NCBI GenBank assembly: GCA_001414345.1
Contig: LLCB01000171.1
Coordinates: forward strand, 57,588 to 121,587
Source: Hymenoscyphus infarciens
Taxonomy: Eukaryota; Ascomycota; Leotiomycetes; Helotiales; Helotiaceae
Reading direction: 5' to 3'
Length of the DNA: 64,000 nucleotides
In this document: piece after piece, positions 1-13,370 of the stretch
Layout of the letters: each line of letters begins with the position of its first letter
How positions within the stretch are numbered: position 1 is the first letter of the stretch
Notes under the pieces: generated by a model
The model's input: only the letters and a program-made list of their open reading frames with translations
What the model was told of the DNA's origin: nothing
The model's database searches: none
Program-made: the position numbers and the translations under genes

Positions 1-2080
1 TTATTATTTTTATTATAAGTTAGTTAGAGTCTAAATCGTAGCTAATCTAAGTTCGTAGATACTTTATTTATTATAATTAGTTATAAGCGAGATATTAAGA
101 TATTAGTACTAAATTATATATAGATACTTATAAATTAGAGACTTCGTTTCTAGTTCTTCTATATCTAAAGTAAGTATTTACTAAAAGAGTATAGTCTAAT
201 CCTATCTAGTAAGTTAGAAAGAGTTTAAAGTAAAGTTAGAAATTTTTTTAAAAAGTAAAGTTAGAGATATAGAGTAGAGTTAGAGGTTATTTAGTTAAGA
301 AGTAGTAATAACTTAGTTAAGAGCTTACTTTAAAAGCGTACTAATTTATATCTAATTTAAATAAAAAGGAACTTCTAGCCTAGCTAGAAGTAAAAGAAAG
401 TAAGAAAGTAAAGAATATAAGACTCTTATTAGAGTTAGTAGAGTTTCAGCTAGTTAAAGGCCAAGTTATTACTAAAGGTTATCAAAGTTTCGTTATCTAA
501 AGTTTAAGATAATAAAAGAGTTAGTTTTAGCTAGTTAAAGACGAAGTTATTACCGAAGGTTATTAAAGTTTTACTATCTAAAGTTTAGAATAATAAAAGA
601 GTTAGTTTTAGCTAGTTAAATAAACTTAATACTAAAGTTATTATATTACCTTATTCCTCTCTTTTATAATTTAGATCTAAATTAAAATACTTAAGAACTT
701 ATTTATTATCTTCTAATTCTAATAAAGAGTTACTATTAGATTATAGAGAGTTTAGTTTAAATAGAGAAGTATTCTTTTAAACTAAAAAGTATCTTAGTAA
801 GTTATAATTCTAGTATCTCTTAAGAGTAGTAGACGTATTTCAAAGCTAAGGTATATTCTATATATAAAAGAACTATTCCGATTTTAGTATCTCTCTAAGT
901 ATAACTATACTCGAAAAGCAAACGTTTCTTTAGTATAATCTTCTTCTAATTCTACTTCTATCTCTTCTAATACTTTATATAAGTAGCTAAGACTTAGTCT
1001 ATAACCGTAGTCTTTAAATATTCGCTAGTAGAGGTTTAAGAGAAGTAGTAAGAAGGTATTAGAGGTAATAGTGTCTCTTAAGTAAAAGAGGTCTAAATTC
1101 GAGTTTTAAAAGTAAAAGAGAACTTAAATCGAGGAAAGTTCAAAGATATAAGTAGGTTTTAAGTTTTAAAGTTCACTTATAATTTTATCTATCTTAGCTA
1201 ACCGATCGTTTATTCTTCGTCCTTCTACTTCTAAGCTTATATAACCGACTATATCTAGTCTATATTTAAGAAGTCTCGCTAGTCTCTTTAACCTTTTATA
1301 TTTTAAAACCTTTTAAGTCTTAGTATATAAGTACTATTCAGTTGTCTTTTAGAAAGAGAGATAGCTCTAGAAGAGAGTTATCGCTTAATACTATTTAATA
1401 GAACTAGGTTTAATATTTCGTCGATTTAGAGAGAGAGAAGATAAGATTAGATTTAGAAGCCTTTATAATAACTATAGTATATTCTATTTACTAAACCTAG
1501 AGTTATTAGAATTCTAAACACTTAGTATATTTAAATCTCTTAATATATAATATACGCTTTTTACTAGCTATTTATAACTAATACTAAACCTTATTATTAC
1601 TAGCTATCTAGAAGATCTCTAACCTTCTAGCTATTTAAGAATATTATCGTAATAGTCTAAATCTAAGCTAAATCGTATTTAATAAAAAAAACGATAAAAA
1701 GCTTAAAAAGATATTATTTATACTATTACTAGCGAAGGAACGAGTTTAGTCTTTTTATATAATAGTACGAAATATATACTATTATAAAAGAGATATATAG
1801 AAGTATATTTAGCAAAATAACATACGTAGATACTAGGCTCTAATATAGAAGAAAAGACTAAACTAGCCTTTTCTAACTCTAGAAGAGTAAGCTACTATAT
1901 ATAAGAGATTAGACGATATAAAAGAGGTCTAAAACTAAATAATAATATACGTTAGCTAATACTAAGCCTAAACTCTATAAAGTCTATCTAAAAGTCTAGA
2001 TAGACGTAATCTTTCTAAATTAGATAATATAAAATAATAACTACTAAAAGCTAAATATATAGCTAAAGACTAAATATACT
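1..2080. other. AT-rich RIP-mutated relic DNA, no intact gene
   Basis: The stretch is strongly AT-rich and every frame is full of stops. CpA and TpG dinucleotides are almost absent while TpA is very common, which is the footprint of repeat-induced point mutation. It lies directly outside the left target duplication of the copia element, so it is older repeat DNA into which that element inserted. Apart from an 81-bp tandem repeat I recognise no domain in it. Confidence 0.8.
444..625. repeat. 81-bp tandem repeat, about 2.2 copies
   Basis: A unit beginning TTTCAGCTAGTTAAAG at 444 recurs at 525 and begins again at 606, exactly 81 bp apart each time. The differences between copies are mostly C/T and G/A, as RIP would make. 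The period equals 27 codons, so it may once have coded a repetitive protein segment, but the frames are now closed. Confidence 0.8.
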
Positions 2081-2085
2081 ATAGC

Positions 2086-2256
2086 TGTTAGTATAACTTA
2101 TAGTTATAAAAGCGATATAAAAAGAGTTATATTATCGTTCGTATATGCCGAGTAAAGCTAGCTACGATGTCTACTTAAGTAGCTCTTAAGCGAGAAGTAT
2201 ATATACCTACGTATACTGATCCGAATCGCTAGTTACCTCTTGAATATATACCGACA
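2086..2256 (-). repeat. Copia element LTR (3' LTR in the element's orientation)
   Basis: It matches 8095-8265 over its whole length with scattered transition differences (for example GATGTC against GATGCC). It starts TGTTAG and ends CCGACA. ATAGC precedes it at 2081-2085. Confidence 0.88.
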
Positions 2257-3324
2257 CTAGTACTTCTTTAAAACGACAGAAGTTACTCTAAACCATCGAA
2301 AATCACATATCTGATCTAACTAATTAGAGCTCTCTATTCTCTGTCCTCGACTAATAAGAAGGCTCTATTTCAGTCTCTTATTTCGTTCTACCTATTCTAT
2401 AAGGTTAATGTCTAGCTTATTAGTATCGATTAACTTTTATAGAGTATTATAGTAACCCTTTTTAGTTATAGTATCTATAGAATTACTCTTACTATTAATC
2501 TATTTAATCTTATTAATCTCTCTTAATTTATACACTTCTTATAAGTATATAACGTTAATTATTAGTTGCTTCTCCTTAGTTATACCTAATTTAGCTATAT
2601 ATTTATAAATAGACTTTAAATTAGTATATATTATAAGTAGCACCTTAAATCCTAAGATACTTTTAAAAGTCGATTTTATTAAAGCTATAACGTTAAATCT
2701 AGAGCTTATTATATATAATTCTAATACTAAAATACTATAAGTAACTCTCTTATATTTAGTAGAAGACTAATATAAGATATTAGTATTATTATCTTTATCT
2801 ATAAGAGTAATAACATAACTAATTTATAATAATAAGTTCTTATTATTAGTAAATAATCTATTAATAAAAGTATATAACTTTAAAGAAGATTTATCTAATT
2901 TAACAAATTTAAGTCCTCTTAAAAGATTATCGATTTACTATTAAATTCGCTTATTAAGAAGTAAAATATCGTTATCTTAAGAATTAATAGTTTAGATAAT
3001 ATATAATAAGTTAAAAGCAACCTTAAGCTAAGATACCGTAGCTAAGTATACCTCTCTAGCACGTTAAGCAACATATTAATCTTTAGTATCTACTATATAT
3101 AATATCTCTTTTATATTAGATATCTTAGATAGAGCCTTTTATACTAAATCTAAGTATTTTATATAATTCTAAGTAAGAGATATAGAGCTATTATAATACT
3201 TAGTAATTAGCTCTCTATTAAATTTGATTAGATAGTTAATAGTAAGCTCTTTCCTCTTCTTAGACACAAATCTAGCTTTATTAATAGTAAGCTCTTCTTT
3301 ATTAGTAAAAGTATTATTAGTAAG

Positions 3325-3510
3325 TATAAGAGTATTATTAGTTTAAAGGCCTACTATACTAAAAGAGGTATCTAACTTTGCTTACTTATTATACTAGTAT
3401 AATTTAGTATATAAAAGACAGAGGTTGAAAGTTAACTATTCTATTATAAGCCTTATAATATAGTATTTATAGTACGTCGTAAACTAGTAATTACTAGCTT
3501 CTAGAATACT
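3325..3510 (-). pseudogene. Copia reverse transcriptase remnant
   Basis: The minus-strand translation contains a block reading EASNY*FTTYYKYY, which corresponds to the copia RT region usually written EAG-HWFATY-KHH. Just downstream is GL*TNNTLIL, the counterpart of the catalytic GLQTDDTLIL stretch. The glutamine has become a stop and the two catalytic aspartates have become asparagines, both explained by G-to-A changes on the coding strand. No activity is possible. Confidence 0.8.
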
Positions 3511-4759
3511 ATATAGTAGTCTAATTATTTTAAAGAATATATCTTCTTATTAGAGATAACCTTTAAAAAGGCGTATAAAGAATTTCTAATTTAAATTAGT
3601 TAATAATTATATATATACTTATATAATATCCTAAATAAATACTTATAAGCTTAGAAGTATTATAATAAGTATAAGGATTATTCTCTAGCTTACTCTCTAA
3701 ATAGTAGGCGTCTAGGTAAGTACTAGTAACTTCCTAGTATTATTATATACTTAGATAACTAATCTTAACTTTATAAAAGTAAGTACTATACTCTTAAATT
3801 TAATATTATTTATAAAACGTAATCTAAATATTCTAGTATTAGAAGGTAACTCCTTTTAGGTAACAATCTTAAAAACACCTTAATTAGTTAATCTATTAAT
3901 CTCCTTTTATTATAATTTAACATATACTATACTATTATTAGCTATAAATACTTTAACATTATAAGGTTTACTTAAATTAGTAAGAAAAGTTCTAATATCT
4001 TTAAGAGTAATATAGTTAAAATCGTTTATAAAAGTGTTTAACTATTAAAATAATACTTTAAAAGACCTATTCAAAGGTCTTGAATACTTTTAAAGCTATC
4101 TACGTCTACGCTTCTAAAGAGGTTCTAGTATAGTTTCTAGAATATTAGTATTTTAGCGGATTTATAACTATCGAAGTCAGTATTAGAGAGAAGGTAAATG
4201 TTATTTAATATCCTATCTACTCTATTACTTAAAAGTTCCCTCTTTTTTATAGAGTTATAGTATCGTTTTAGATAGTACTATACTAGAAACTTCCTTAGTT
4301 ACTAGTACTATTCTAGAAGTTTTAGAAGTTTTAATAAAGTATAGCTTTATAACTATAGATTAAAACTTTATAAGACTACTTAGTAGTACTATAATATAGT
4401 CCTTATTCTCGATTTCTTAAAGGATAAAAGGTTCTATCTAAGACTTTATATACTCTCTTTATACTAAAACGTCTAAATTTAAGAGTAAGTTCTTAACTTA
4501 GTTAATTAGTCTATTTTATATATTAAGAGCTTCTTTAACTTAGCGAGATATAATCTACTTCTATACTTCTTAAATAGCCTTCTTATAAGTCTCTAACCTT
4601 ATAGAAATCGGTTATAAAGGTACGTTGTTTATAGTTATTCGAGTATATACTCTATATACTAATAGAGTAGAGACTAGACTATTTAAGCCTACTATATCGT
4701 TGATTACTTTAAAGGCTATTTAAAGTACTAAACTTTATAAGAGATAAGGCTCTTATTTA

Positions 4760-5040
4760 TATATAATATTATATACCTATTAAATTAGTCTATAATATCG
4801 TTCTACTATATTAATTAAATTATATATCTTAACTAGTATAGTTTTTACTATAATACCTATTCCAGTAGTAGAGTATATAAAGTCCTTTCTAATAAAGTTT
4901 ATCCTAGTATTTATAATAATATAATCAAGAGGTCTAAGATATATATTAATCTAATATCTTTAGAAGACCTTCTATATAGTCGTCGCTTTTATATCTAGTA
5001 AAAAGTCATCTACTTAATACCTTATTACTTCGTCTATATA
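4760..5040 (-). pseudogene. Copia integrase core remnant
   Basis: The minus strand reads YIDEVIRY*VDDFLLDIKATT, then YLRPLDYIIINTRINF, then IVERYYRLI. These match the fungal copia integrase pattern of LDEATRFQ, GPPD-I-DAGTNF and IVERYHGPLR. The second catalytic aspartate of the DAG motif now reads asparagine, and stops interrupt the frame, consistent with RIP. Confidence 0.8.
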
Positions 5041-8000
5041 GTATAAGACTACTTACTTATTAAGAAAGAAAGTATTAATTAAAATACTATAATTAAATTT
5101 AAAGTCGTTATAAAGAGTAAACTTAAATTAGCTAAGCAAACTTCTATACTTTTAATAGTATTTATAAAATTTAGTAAGATATTAAAAGATACCTTAGTTA
5201 ATATAATATCTAGCTCTTTCTAATACACGTTATAATCTTAGTATTAATAGGTAGCTAAATCGCTTATAAAGTCGTTAAATATTAATATCTATAAGAAAGG
5301 TTAAGTACTCCTATATAAAGTTATATATAGCTTTATCCTAGAGTAGAAAAGGGTATCTAAATCGTTATATAATAGAGAACCTCTTAACTTCTATCCCTTT
5401 CTTATTCTCTTAAATAAGTACGTTTTAAAGATTATTTAAAGTAATATTCAAGTTATCTATATTATTAATATAAAGGATAAAAGAGGTATTAGATTATACT
5501 ATATAGAATTTAGCTTTTCTAATTAGTATATCGATTATTATTAATCCTAAAGATAGAGTATATCTCTTACTAAACTAGATATTAAATTAACCTTTTATAC
5601 CTTTATTAATTAAGATACTTTTAATAAGTCTAATATATATAAGATATTAGTTATATCTTATACTTAACTTTTAAGCTACTCTAGTATTAATTATTATACT
5701 AAAGAAGTTCTCTTTTATATATCTTTTAGCTATTATTATAAACACCTCCTTTATAAATTCATATATAATATTAGAAGTATTATTTAAGTTATTCAGGTTT
5801 TATAAGATATATCTATTAATAGCATATTTTTATATTAAACTTATTAAATTTATAGTAAGTTATTTAGTATTTAAATTATTAATAAATCTTATAAAAGTAA
5901 TATTATAATAAATAACTTTATTATCTAAGCTAGTATCTAATAAGTAACTATCTTCTTTTAATAGAGTAATAGTATAAAGTATCTCTAATAGCTTCTCCTC
6001 CTAAGTACTCTAAGTATATACTATATTTATATTATATACCTTTCTAGTATATCTATCTTACTTCTCTTTAAAGTGTCTAGAATTCTTATTAGTCTATTTA
6101 ACAAAGTAATAGTCCTACTCTTCTTAACTATAATCTTAAGATAAATAATCGTTCTTTCTATATATATAATATATCCTCTTCTTCTTATATTAATCTATAC
6201 TACTAAATTTATTCGTATTACTATATTATCTACTCTTATAAAAGTACCTCTCAGTTATCATAGTTTCGTTTATAACTATCTCTAAATAGACTTTTATATA
6301 AAATCAGATTAAACTTCATAGAAGAGTAATAGTATTAGAAATTAAAGAGTCTTAGAGTAAGGTTAATATTATAATAGTATAATCTAAGACCTTTTTATAT
6401 ACTAAAATTAGCTTATTCGAAAACTAACTATTAATATAAAAGTCTATAGAGAGGGAAAATCTTAGTAAATTAAGTCTTAATAATATATCCTTAAAAGACT
6501 ATAATATTAATACTCTAAATACTTATATTATCTCTTATAAATTAATATTATTCTACTTAGATAATTAGCCTCTTTTATAAAGTTTATCTTTGAAGTATTA
6601 TTATATAGATATAGATAAAACTTTAAAAGATTAATTATTATTTTCATTAAAAAGTATAATATAGAAGTAATTTAAAGCGTTACCTTTTAACATAGTAGAG
6701 AAGGTAAGAGGGTAAATCGCTAGTAATACTCTACTTCTCTTATATATATCCTTAAATATTATAACTTTAATTATAAAGTTATCTTCTTTTCTATTATACT
6801 TTTAATTATTCTTATATACTTTTATAAAAGTACCTAATATATAAGAGTAGTCTTAACTCTTTTAAGAATTTTATAAAGTTAACTCTAGTTTAAAATACTA
6901 TATTTATTTATACTAGTAGTCTTCTACTAAGATTATCTTATTACTAATTATATTCTAAATACTTAAAAGCATCGTCGAAATCGTCGTTACTAGTATCTTC
7001 GCTAAATTAATAGGATATAAAGAAGAATATCTAGTTATCTTTTAGTAGACCTAAAGGTTAGATTAGAAGTTATACTAGATCGCTTAAGTCTTTCCTTTTA
7101 GTTAGTAGGATTAAAGTCGTTAAAGGTGTTAGTTATTATATTAGTTATTATTATTATTATTATTATTATATAGTAGATACTTATAAAGCTTTATCTCTAG
7201 CCTTTATCTTAGATTAGGTATTTTAAGTAATATTTTTAGCTAGAGGTTATTATTATTAAGGTTATTATTACTATAGCTTTTATTATCTTTTAGCGTATTC
7301 TACTATATATTTATAACAGGATCTTAATTCTTTAGTACTAGCTTCTACTAATACTATATCTTTTAATTCTTTATCTAACTACTTAGTTTAGTTAACCTCG
7401 ATAATAGTATTATATAGTACTTAAGATATAAGTATCTTATATCTATCTATCTTAACCTATATACCTCTTCTATAAAGTGTTTATTATAACTTAGTAGTAG
7501 TAAATTAGTAGATTTTAGCAAATTTATCTTAATCTTATCCTTCAAAGTCTACTTAAAATTCGTTCTAAAGAAGAAGGTCTTCGTTCTCTTCTTTAGTATA
7601 CTCCTTTTCTTATTTAGCTACAAAAATCGTCTCTTCTATTTATATTAACTTTAGCTTTAGTACTAGCTTTAAGGCTTATTTTATTACTAAAGTTAAAGCC
7701 TTTAAAGTTATTAGAATTAGTACTAGTATATCTATTATATTATAGATATTATAGATGTTATTATTACTTAAATTAAATTTAAATATTATTAAAAGTCCGT
7801 TTATACTTTACTTAGTAGATTATAAGTAAAAGAGATATCAGGTTTTAGATAAATAAGTATCTCGAAAAGTATAAATTATCTTAATAAATAAAAGGAGGTT
7901 AGTATTTATAATCAACGCTTTCTATCTTAAGAAGCGTTTATAGTATATTATCGAAGAGTTGTTTAAATAGTAGAAGGAGTTATAATCAGAGAAGAGGAGT

Positions 8001-8094
8001 CTACTAGTAATATTAAGTTTACTTTTATATAAGTATACCTATAGTAGAAATATACAAAGTAACTAAGTATCTAATCTATACGTCTACTAATTAG

Positions 8095-8265
8095 TATTAG
8101 TATAACTTATAGTTATAAAAGCGATATAAAAAGAGTTATATTATTATTCGTATATACTAAGTAAAGCTAGCTACGATGCCTACTTAAGTAGCTCTTAAGT
8201 AAGAAGCACGTGTACCTACGTATACTAATCTGAATCGCTATTTACCTCTTGAATATATACTGACA
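8095..8265 (-). repeat. Copia element LTR (5' LTR in the element's orientation)
   Basis: It is the partner of 2086-2256. It starts TATTAG, where the other copy has TGTTAG, a G-to-A transition, and ends CTGACA. ATAGC follows at 8266-8270. Confidence 0.88.
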
Positions 8266-8270
8266 ATAGC

Positions 8271-9675
8271 TAAACCTTTTATATAGCAGATACTCTTAGC
8301 TATCTAGAATAGCCTAGATAATAGACTATTATAATACTTTAGCTAAGAGCCTTTTCTAATAGAGATTAGAAGATATTAGAAAGGTTATATAAAGTATTTA
8401 AAAAAGTATCGTAGATAAGCTTCTCTTCTACTAGCTTATTCTTATTATTATTTCTTATTCTTCTTATATATCTACTAAATTAGAGCGATATTAATACTTA
8501 GGATTAGTAAAATAGTAAAGAAGCTAAGAGAAAGTAAGAGAGAGATAGTAAGAGAAGAATAGCGAGAGAGAAATAGCGAGAGAGAAATAGCGAGAGAGAA
8601 ATAATAAAAGAGAAATAATAAGAGAAAAATAGTAAGAGAGAAAGAACGAGAGAGAGACTACTAGAACTTTATTAAATAGTATAATAACTTAAAGAGTATT
8701 ATTTAAGAATATTTAAGAATTAGACTAGAGCTCTACTAATAATCTACTAGTTATTTTACTATTTAATTAGCTATATAATTACTAGTATAATCACTTGTTT
8801 TATATTACTTATTTAGAGCTCTATAATAATACTTTATTTTTAGTATTTTTCTCTTATATATATAAACGTTCCTAGTCTATCTTTTATAAAGTAATTAATT
8901 CTCTATAATCTATTATTACCTTTCTAACTTAATACTTCTTTATATTCAAATTACCTCTAAATTCTAGATTAATAGAAAGAAAATAACTAGAAATAATCAC
9001 TTCTATAAGTTATTCTAAGAAAATTACTAAGTATTTCTTTTCTATATACTAGTATACTTATACTTATTTAATTAGATTTAAAATTCCTTAAACTAGTATC
9101 TAATATAACTTATTCTCGTTAATTAAAAATTATAATATACTAAGTCGAATATATAATATACTAATTATTACTACTCTAGTAAAGCGAGTAGTATATCTTT
9201 GAAATTTTAGTCTTAGCTTAAATAAGATAAGTAAAAGAGAGAGAACGTTAGGTTTTTAGTTAAAAAAAGATCTTTTTATACTAGATTATCTAATATATAA
9301 AGTAGTACTTTATTAAATACTAGAAGCTATATATATCGTTATATTACTTTTTTAATAATTATATAAAGCGTTTATATATTACGATTTATAAATTCTAGTA
9401 TCTAAGTAAGCTTCGCTCTAGAATAGATTTAAATAGTAATTACTTTATAGCTTTTAGAAAATTATTTTAAATTAATTAGTTTTAAACTAAGTCTATTTAA
9501 AAGATAGATATCTAAGTCTAATAATCTAATATCTAGTCTACTAGCTTTTTATACTAATACTTAAATACCTACTTTATATCTAATAGTCTAGCTATAATAA
9601 GTATAGCTATTATATAACTAACTAGAGACTTAGACCTCTAGCTAAGTATATAGTTAGAAGCTTCTAGACTAGTTA
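8271..9675. other. AT-rich relic DNA between the two retrotransposons
   Basis: The composition and CpA depletion match the rest of the RIP block. There is no recognisable coding sequence. A purine-rich short tandem array lies at about 8520-8656. The right edge is the GCTTC target duplication of the gypsy element. Confidence 0.7.
8520..8656. repeat. Purine-rich tandem array, about 14-bp unit
   Basis: Units close to AGCGAGAGAGAAAT follow one another several times, flanked by AGTAAGAGAGA-type variants. In one frame this would code an Arg/Glu-rich stretch. It sits in RIP-mutated DNA and is probably a relic of a low-complexity coding region. Confidence 0.7.
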
Positions 9676-9680
9676 GCTTC

Positions 9681-9871
9681 TATGACAGTCCTAGTCACAT
9701 ACGTCACTCACGTGACCAGGTTGGCCCGAGGCTTTGCCAAGGCTTCGCTTAATATATATAAATAAAGCTAGAGTGTCTATACTCTTCGCTTTTCTCTTTA
9801 GTTTAGTTTTCCTTAATATTAGATACTATTCTATAAGTACTCTCTTTATATATTTATAGAGGACTATTATA
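9681..9871 (+). repeat. Gypsy element 5' LTR
   Basis: It matches the 3' LTR closely from AGTCC onward, including a long block containing GAGGCTTTGCC. The first 60 bp keep several CpA/TpG sites (for example in CACATACGTCACTCACGTGA) that are TpA in the 3' copy, so this LTR is less mutated than its partner. Confidence 0.87.
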
Positions 9872-12439
9872 CTAAAACTAAACTCTCTCTCTTTACCTAG
9901 GAAGGCTTTTACTAATATTCTAATAATAATATATATATTTACTTATATTAAATCTACTAAATTTACTATCTTCTTCTATAAAGCCTAACCTATTTACATC
10001 GAGTAGTAAGGTTTAGTATTCTTCTATTAGCTATATTAAGTCCTTTAAAGGTAACTTATTAACCTAAGAACTATTCTACTCTACTTTAGAGTTAATAGAG
10101 CTAATCTCTCTTCTCTCTTCTATTAACATTATATCTTAATCTAGCTTAAGAACTTAATCTAAAAAAATATATATACTAGCTATTACTATACTACTACTAC
10201 TACCTTCTCCTATTAAGGTAACTACTAGTTCCTTATAGTATAAGATCTTTAAATTACCTCTATTTAACTCTACTCTATAATAAATCCTTAAAGTAATAAC
10301 CTTATTAATAAGTAAAGTTTATAAACTTAAAGTAAATACTTTAAATATAGCTAATACTTTTTATTAATATACCTCTATTTAGTTATAAACTCTTAATATA
10401 ACTCGTTTCTCTTCTATAGTTCTATTATCTAAGAAGATAAGTAGAATAACTAATTCTTACTAATTTACTATAGAAGACGAATTTACCTATATAACCTAGG
10501 AAACTAAAATTATAGTAAAGTTGTCTATTAATACTAACTACTTTAAGTTTAAAGAAGTAAGGATAAATTTAATTTACTACTATACTTCTAGAAGAGTCTA
10601 AAACTATATTTACCTAAGATATAAGTTTAATACTATTAATTAGTTTAATAGCTATAAAGAGATATTAACTTATCTCTAAAATATTACTATTAGCTCTTAC
10701 TTATACTAAGAAGCTTATATTTAATACTAAGACTTTATTATATTAAAGATAGAAACTTTTTATAACTTCTATACTAAGTTCTAATAACTTATAAATAAAG
10801 CCGAAGTTCTCTTATAAGACTAAGTAGAAGACTTATAGAATAAGTTAACTCTTATACTATACTAATCTCTTATTATTACTAAGTTTTAAGCTAAGAGAGA
10901 TATAAACTCCTTTTATAATCTTATAAGTAGTATTAATAGTAACTTTTAAAATCTTACTTCTTAAAAGGTATAAGTAATAAACTTTCCTCTTACTCTAAAC
11001 CTATATATACCTACTCTTATACCTACTAGCCCTTCTTCTTCTATAGTCCCTTTTATCTCTCTTAGACGCTCTAATATCTCTACTATAAATAACTACTTAA
11101 CTCTAGAACTATTAGATAAGTACTTTAACTATAGTAAGCCTAGTTATTATGTTAAGGATTATCTAAAGCTAAAGATATATAGAGTTAATCTTAAAAAGCT
11201 TAAAGGAAAAGATACTAGCTTAGAGTTAAGAAACAAAGAAGCCTAAGAAAAGACTCTTTCTTAGGTAAATATAAGATTAATCTCTCTAAGATTAATCTAT
11301 AGTTATTAATTAGTAAAAAAGTATTTACTTTACCTAGTATAATAACTATTAATAGATTTAGTATATAAACTACTATTCTTAGTAACTTTAGAGTAAATAT
11401 CTTTTCTTTTATAAATATATAACTTAGTTATAATCTTATAAAGTTCTATAGTTTAAAAACTAAAAGACTTCCTACCTTTATTAAGATTTATAGATATAAT
11501 AGAGAAATTAGAAGTAAAGCTATATACTATCTTCTTTTAAATTATATCTTAGATAGTTATAAATTCTTTAATATACTATTTATTCTCTTAGACTTAGATC
11601 TATATAATATTATCCTTAGCTAGAGGTTCTTTAAGTACTTTTATATTAATATTAATATAACTTATTAGAAACTACTCTAGTCTAATAACCTTAAGTCTTA
11701 CTTCTTTACTTAATAGCTAACTCCTCTCTCTTAAGACGCTATATAACTAAAAGACTCTATACTCTCTTACTAAGATAAAGCTAATACTTATAACTAAGCT
11801 ATAGAAATAGATAAATAGTACTAATAAGGTAGAAGGCTTTTAAAGCCTATAGATTATCTTAAAATTAATACTATAACTCTAGCTAGTTATACTCTAACTA
11901 TATATAGTAAGAGAGGCTATAAGTTCTTAATATAAGTAAAATACTAGGTTATAAAGAAAGAACTTAAAGGTATTATAAAGAAGGTACTTATCCTAGTATA
12001 TTATTAGAAACCCTTTATCTTAAAGAAGTTAGACTCTATTATTAATATTTTAACTATTTTAGCTATAAGAATATATTATTACTTACTCTAAAAGGATAAT
12101 AAGATATTTACTATAAGTATATATAAAATTAATACTATTATAGTTAATTAAGAACTAGATATAGCTCTTAATATTACTTTTCTTAATAAGTACTAGGACT
12201 TTAAAAAGGTATTTTCTAAGACTACTTTAAATACTCTTCTACTTTACTAATACTATAACTATAAGATTAATCTTAAAGGTTTAAATACCTTTAGATATTC
12301 CTCTCTATATAAGATATCTATAAAAGAGTTATTAGCTATAAAGGAATATATCTTAAAGAATCTCTATAAAGAGTTTATTAAATATAACTAGTCCTCTTTT
12401 ACTACTTCTATTCTATTTATAAAGAAAGTAGATAAAAGG

Positions 12440-12775
12440 CTATGTTTTTATATTAACTTCTAAAAACTTAATAATCTTACTTAAAAAGACTACTATCTAT
12501 TACCTCTAATTAATAAAACGCTTATATATATTAGTTAAGCTTATATTTTTACTAAGTTAGATATCTAGTAAGCCTTCTACTATATATAAATAGATCTAGA
12601 TATTAAGAAATTAACTACTTTTTATATCTACTATAGAACGTATAAGTATAAGGTTCTACTATTTAGTCTAATAAATAGCTTATCTATTTACTAGTACTAT
12701 ATAAACAACGTCCTATTTAACTATCTAGACAACTTCTACTCTACCTACTTAAATAATATCCTTATCTACTTATTA
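12440..12775 (+). pseudogene. Gypsy reverse transcriptase remnant
   Basis: The plus strand reads FYINF*KLNNLT near 12445, which corresponds to the usual VDYRKLN-LT start of the palm. Near 12740-12770 it reads FYSTYLNNILIY, where a live element has YLDDILIY. Both catalytic aspartates are asparagine and several stops interrupt the frame. Confidence 0.85.
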
Positions 12776-13257
12776 AACGTTTTTAAATATAAAAAGTATA
12801 TATAAAAAGTCTTTTAATATTTTAAAAATACTAGGTTATAGGTTAATATTAAGAAGTATAAGTTTAATATTAAGAAGATAAAATACCTTAGGTTTATTAT
12901 TAGTACTAATAGTATTAAAGTAGACTTTAAAAAGGTCTTAGTAGTATAGAAATAGTAAGCTTTAAAGATAGTAAAAAGCGTTTAAAGCTTCCTTAGTTTC
13001 TATAACTTCTATTAAAGGTTTATCTAGAACTATAGCGTAATTATAAAGCTCTTAGTACGTCTAATATAGAATAACATACCTTTTAATTTTAATAAGAAGT
13101 ACTAAAAAGCGTTTAAAGACCTAAAGGTAGTACTTACCTCTATACTAATCCTCTACTACTACTCTTCTAATCTCTCTACTATAATTAAGATAGACGCTTT
13201 AAATAGAATTATTACTAGAGTATTATAATAATAATAAGTTAATAGAGAATAGTACCT

Positions 13258-13370
13258 TATAGCCTACTTTAGTAAGACTATATCTCTAGCTAAGTATAAC
13301 TATAAAATATATAATAAAGAGCTACTTATTATTATATACTTACTTATAGAATAGAGACTAGAACTATAAA
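13258..13370 (+). pseudogene. Gypsy RNase H remnant
   Basis: The reading AYFSKTISLAKYNYKIYNKE followed by LL matches the gypsy RNase H stretch usually close to AYFSKTMSPAE-NYEIYDKELLAI. Aspartate and glutamate positions now read Asn and Lys, as expected from G-to-A changes. Confidence 0.82.

Larger units (their letters stand above)
2086..8265 (-). mobile_element. Ty1/copia-type LTR retrotransposon, RIP-inactivated
   Basis: Two direct repeats of about 171 bp (2086-2256 and 8095-8265) bound 5.8 kb of internal sequence. The outermost LTR bases are TGTTAG and CTGACA, an imperfect inverted pair as expected of LTRs. The five bases ATAGC lie immediately outside both ends (2081-2085 and 8266-8270), a perfect target-site duplication, so the insertion is complete and not rearranged. 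Read on the minus strand, the internal part shows copia-order integrase (5040-4760) then reverse transcriptase (3510-3325). Stops and D-to-N changes show it is dead. Gag should lie near 7-8 kb but I cannot recognise it. Confidence 0.88.

Noticed and set aside
5440..5470. A YINNI peptide on the minus strand of the copia element that looks like a mutated YVDD reverse transcriptase motif
   Set aside because: Integrase motifs lie downstream of it (lower coordinates) and the better RT match, GL*TNNT, lies further downstream at 3325-3350, in the correct copia order.
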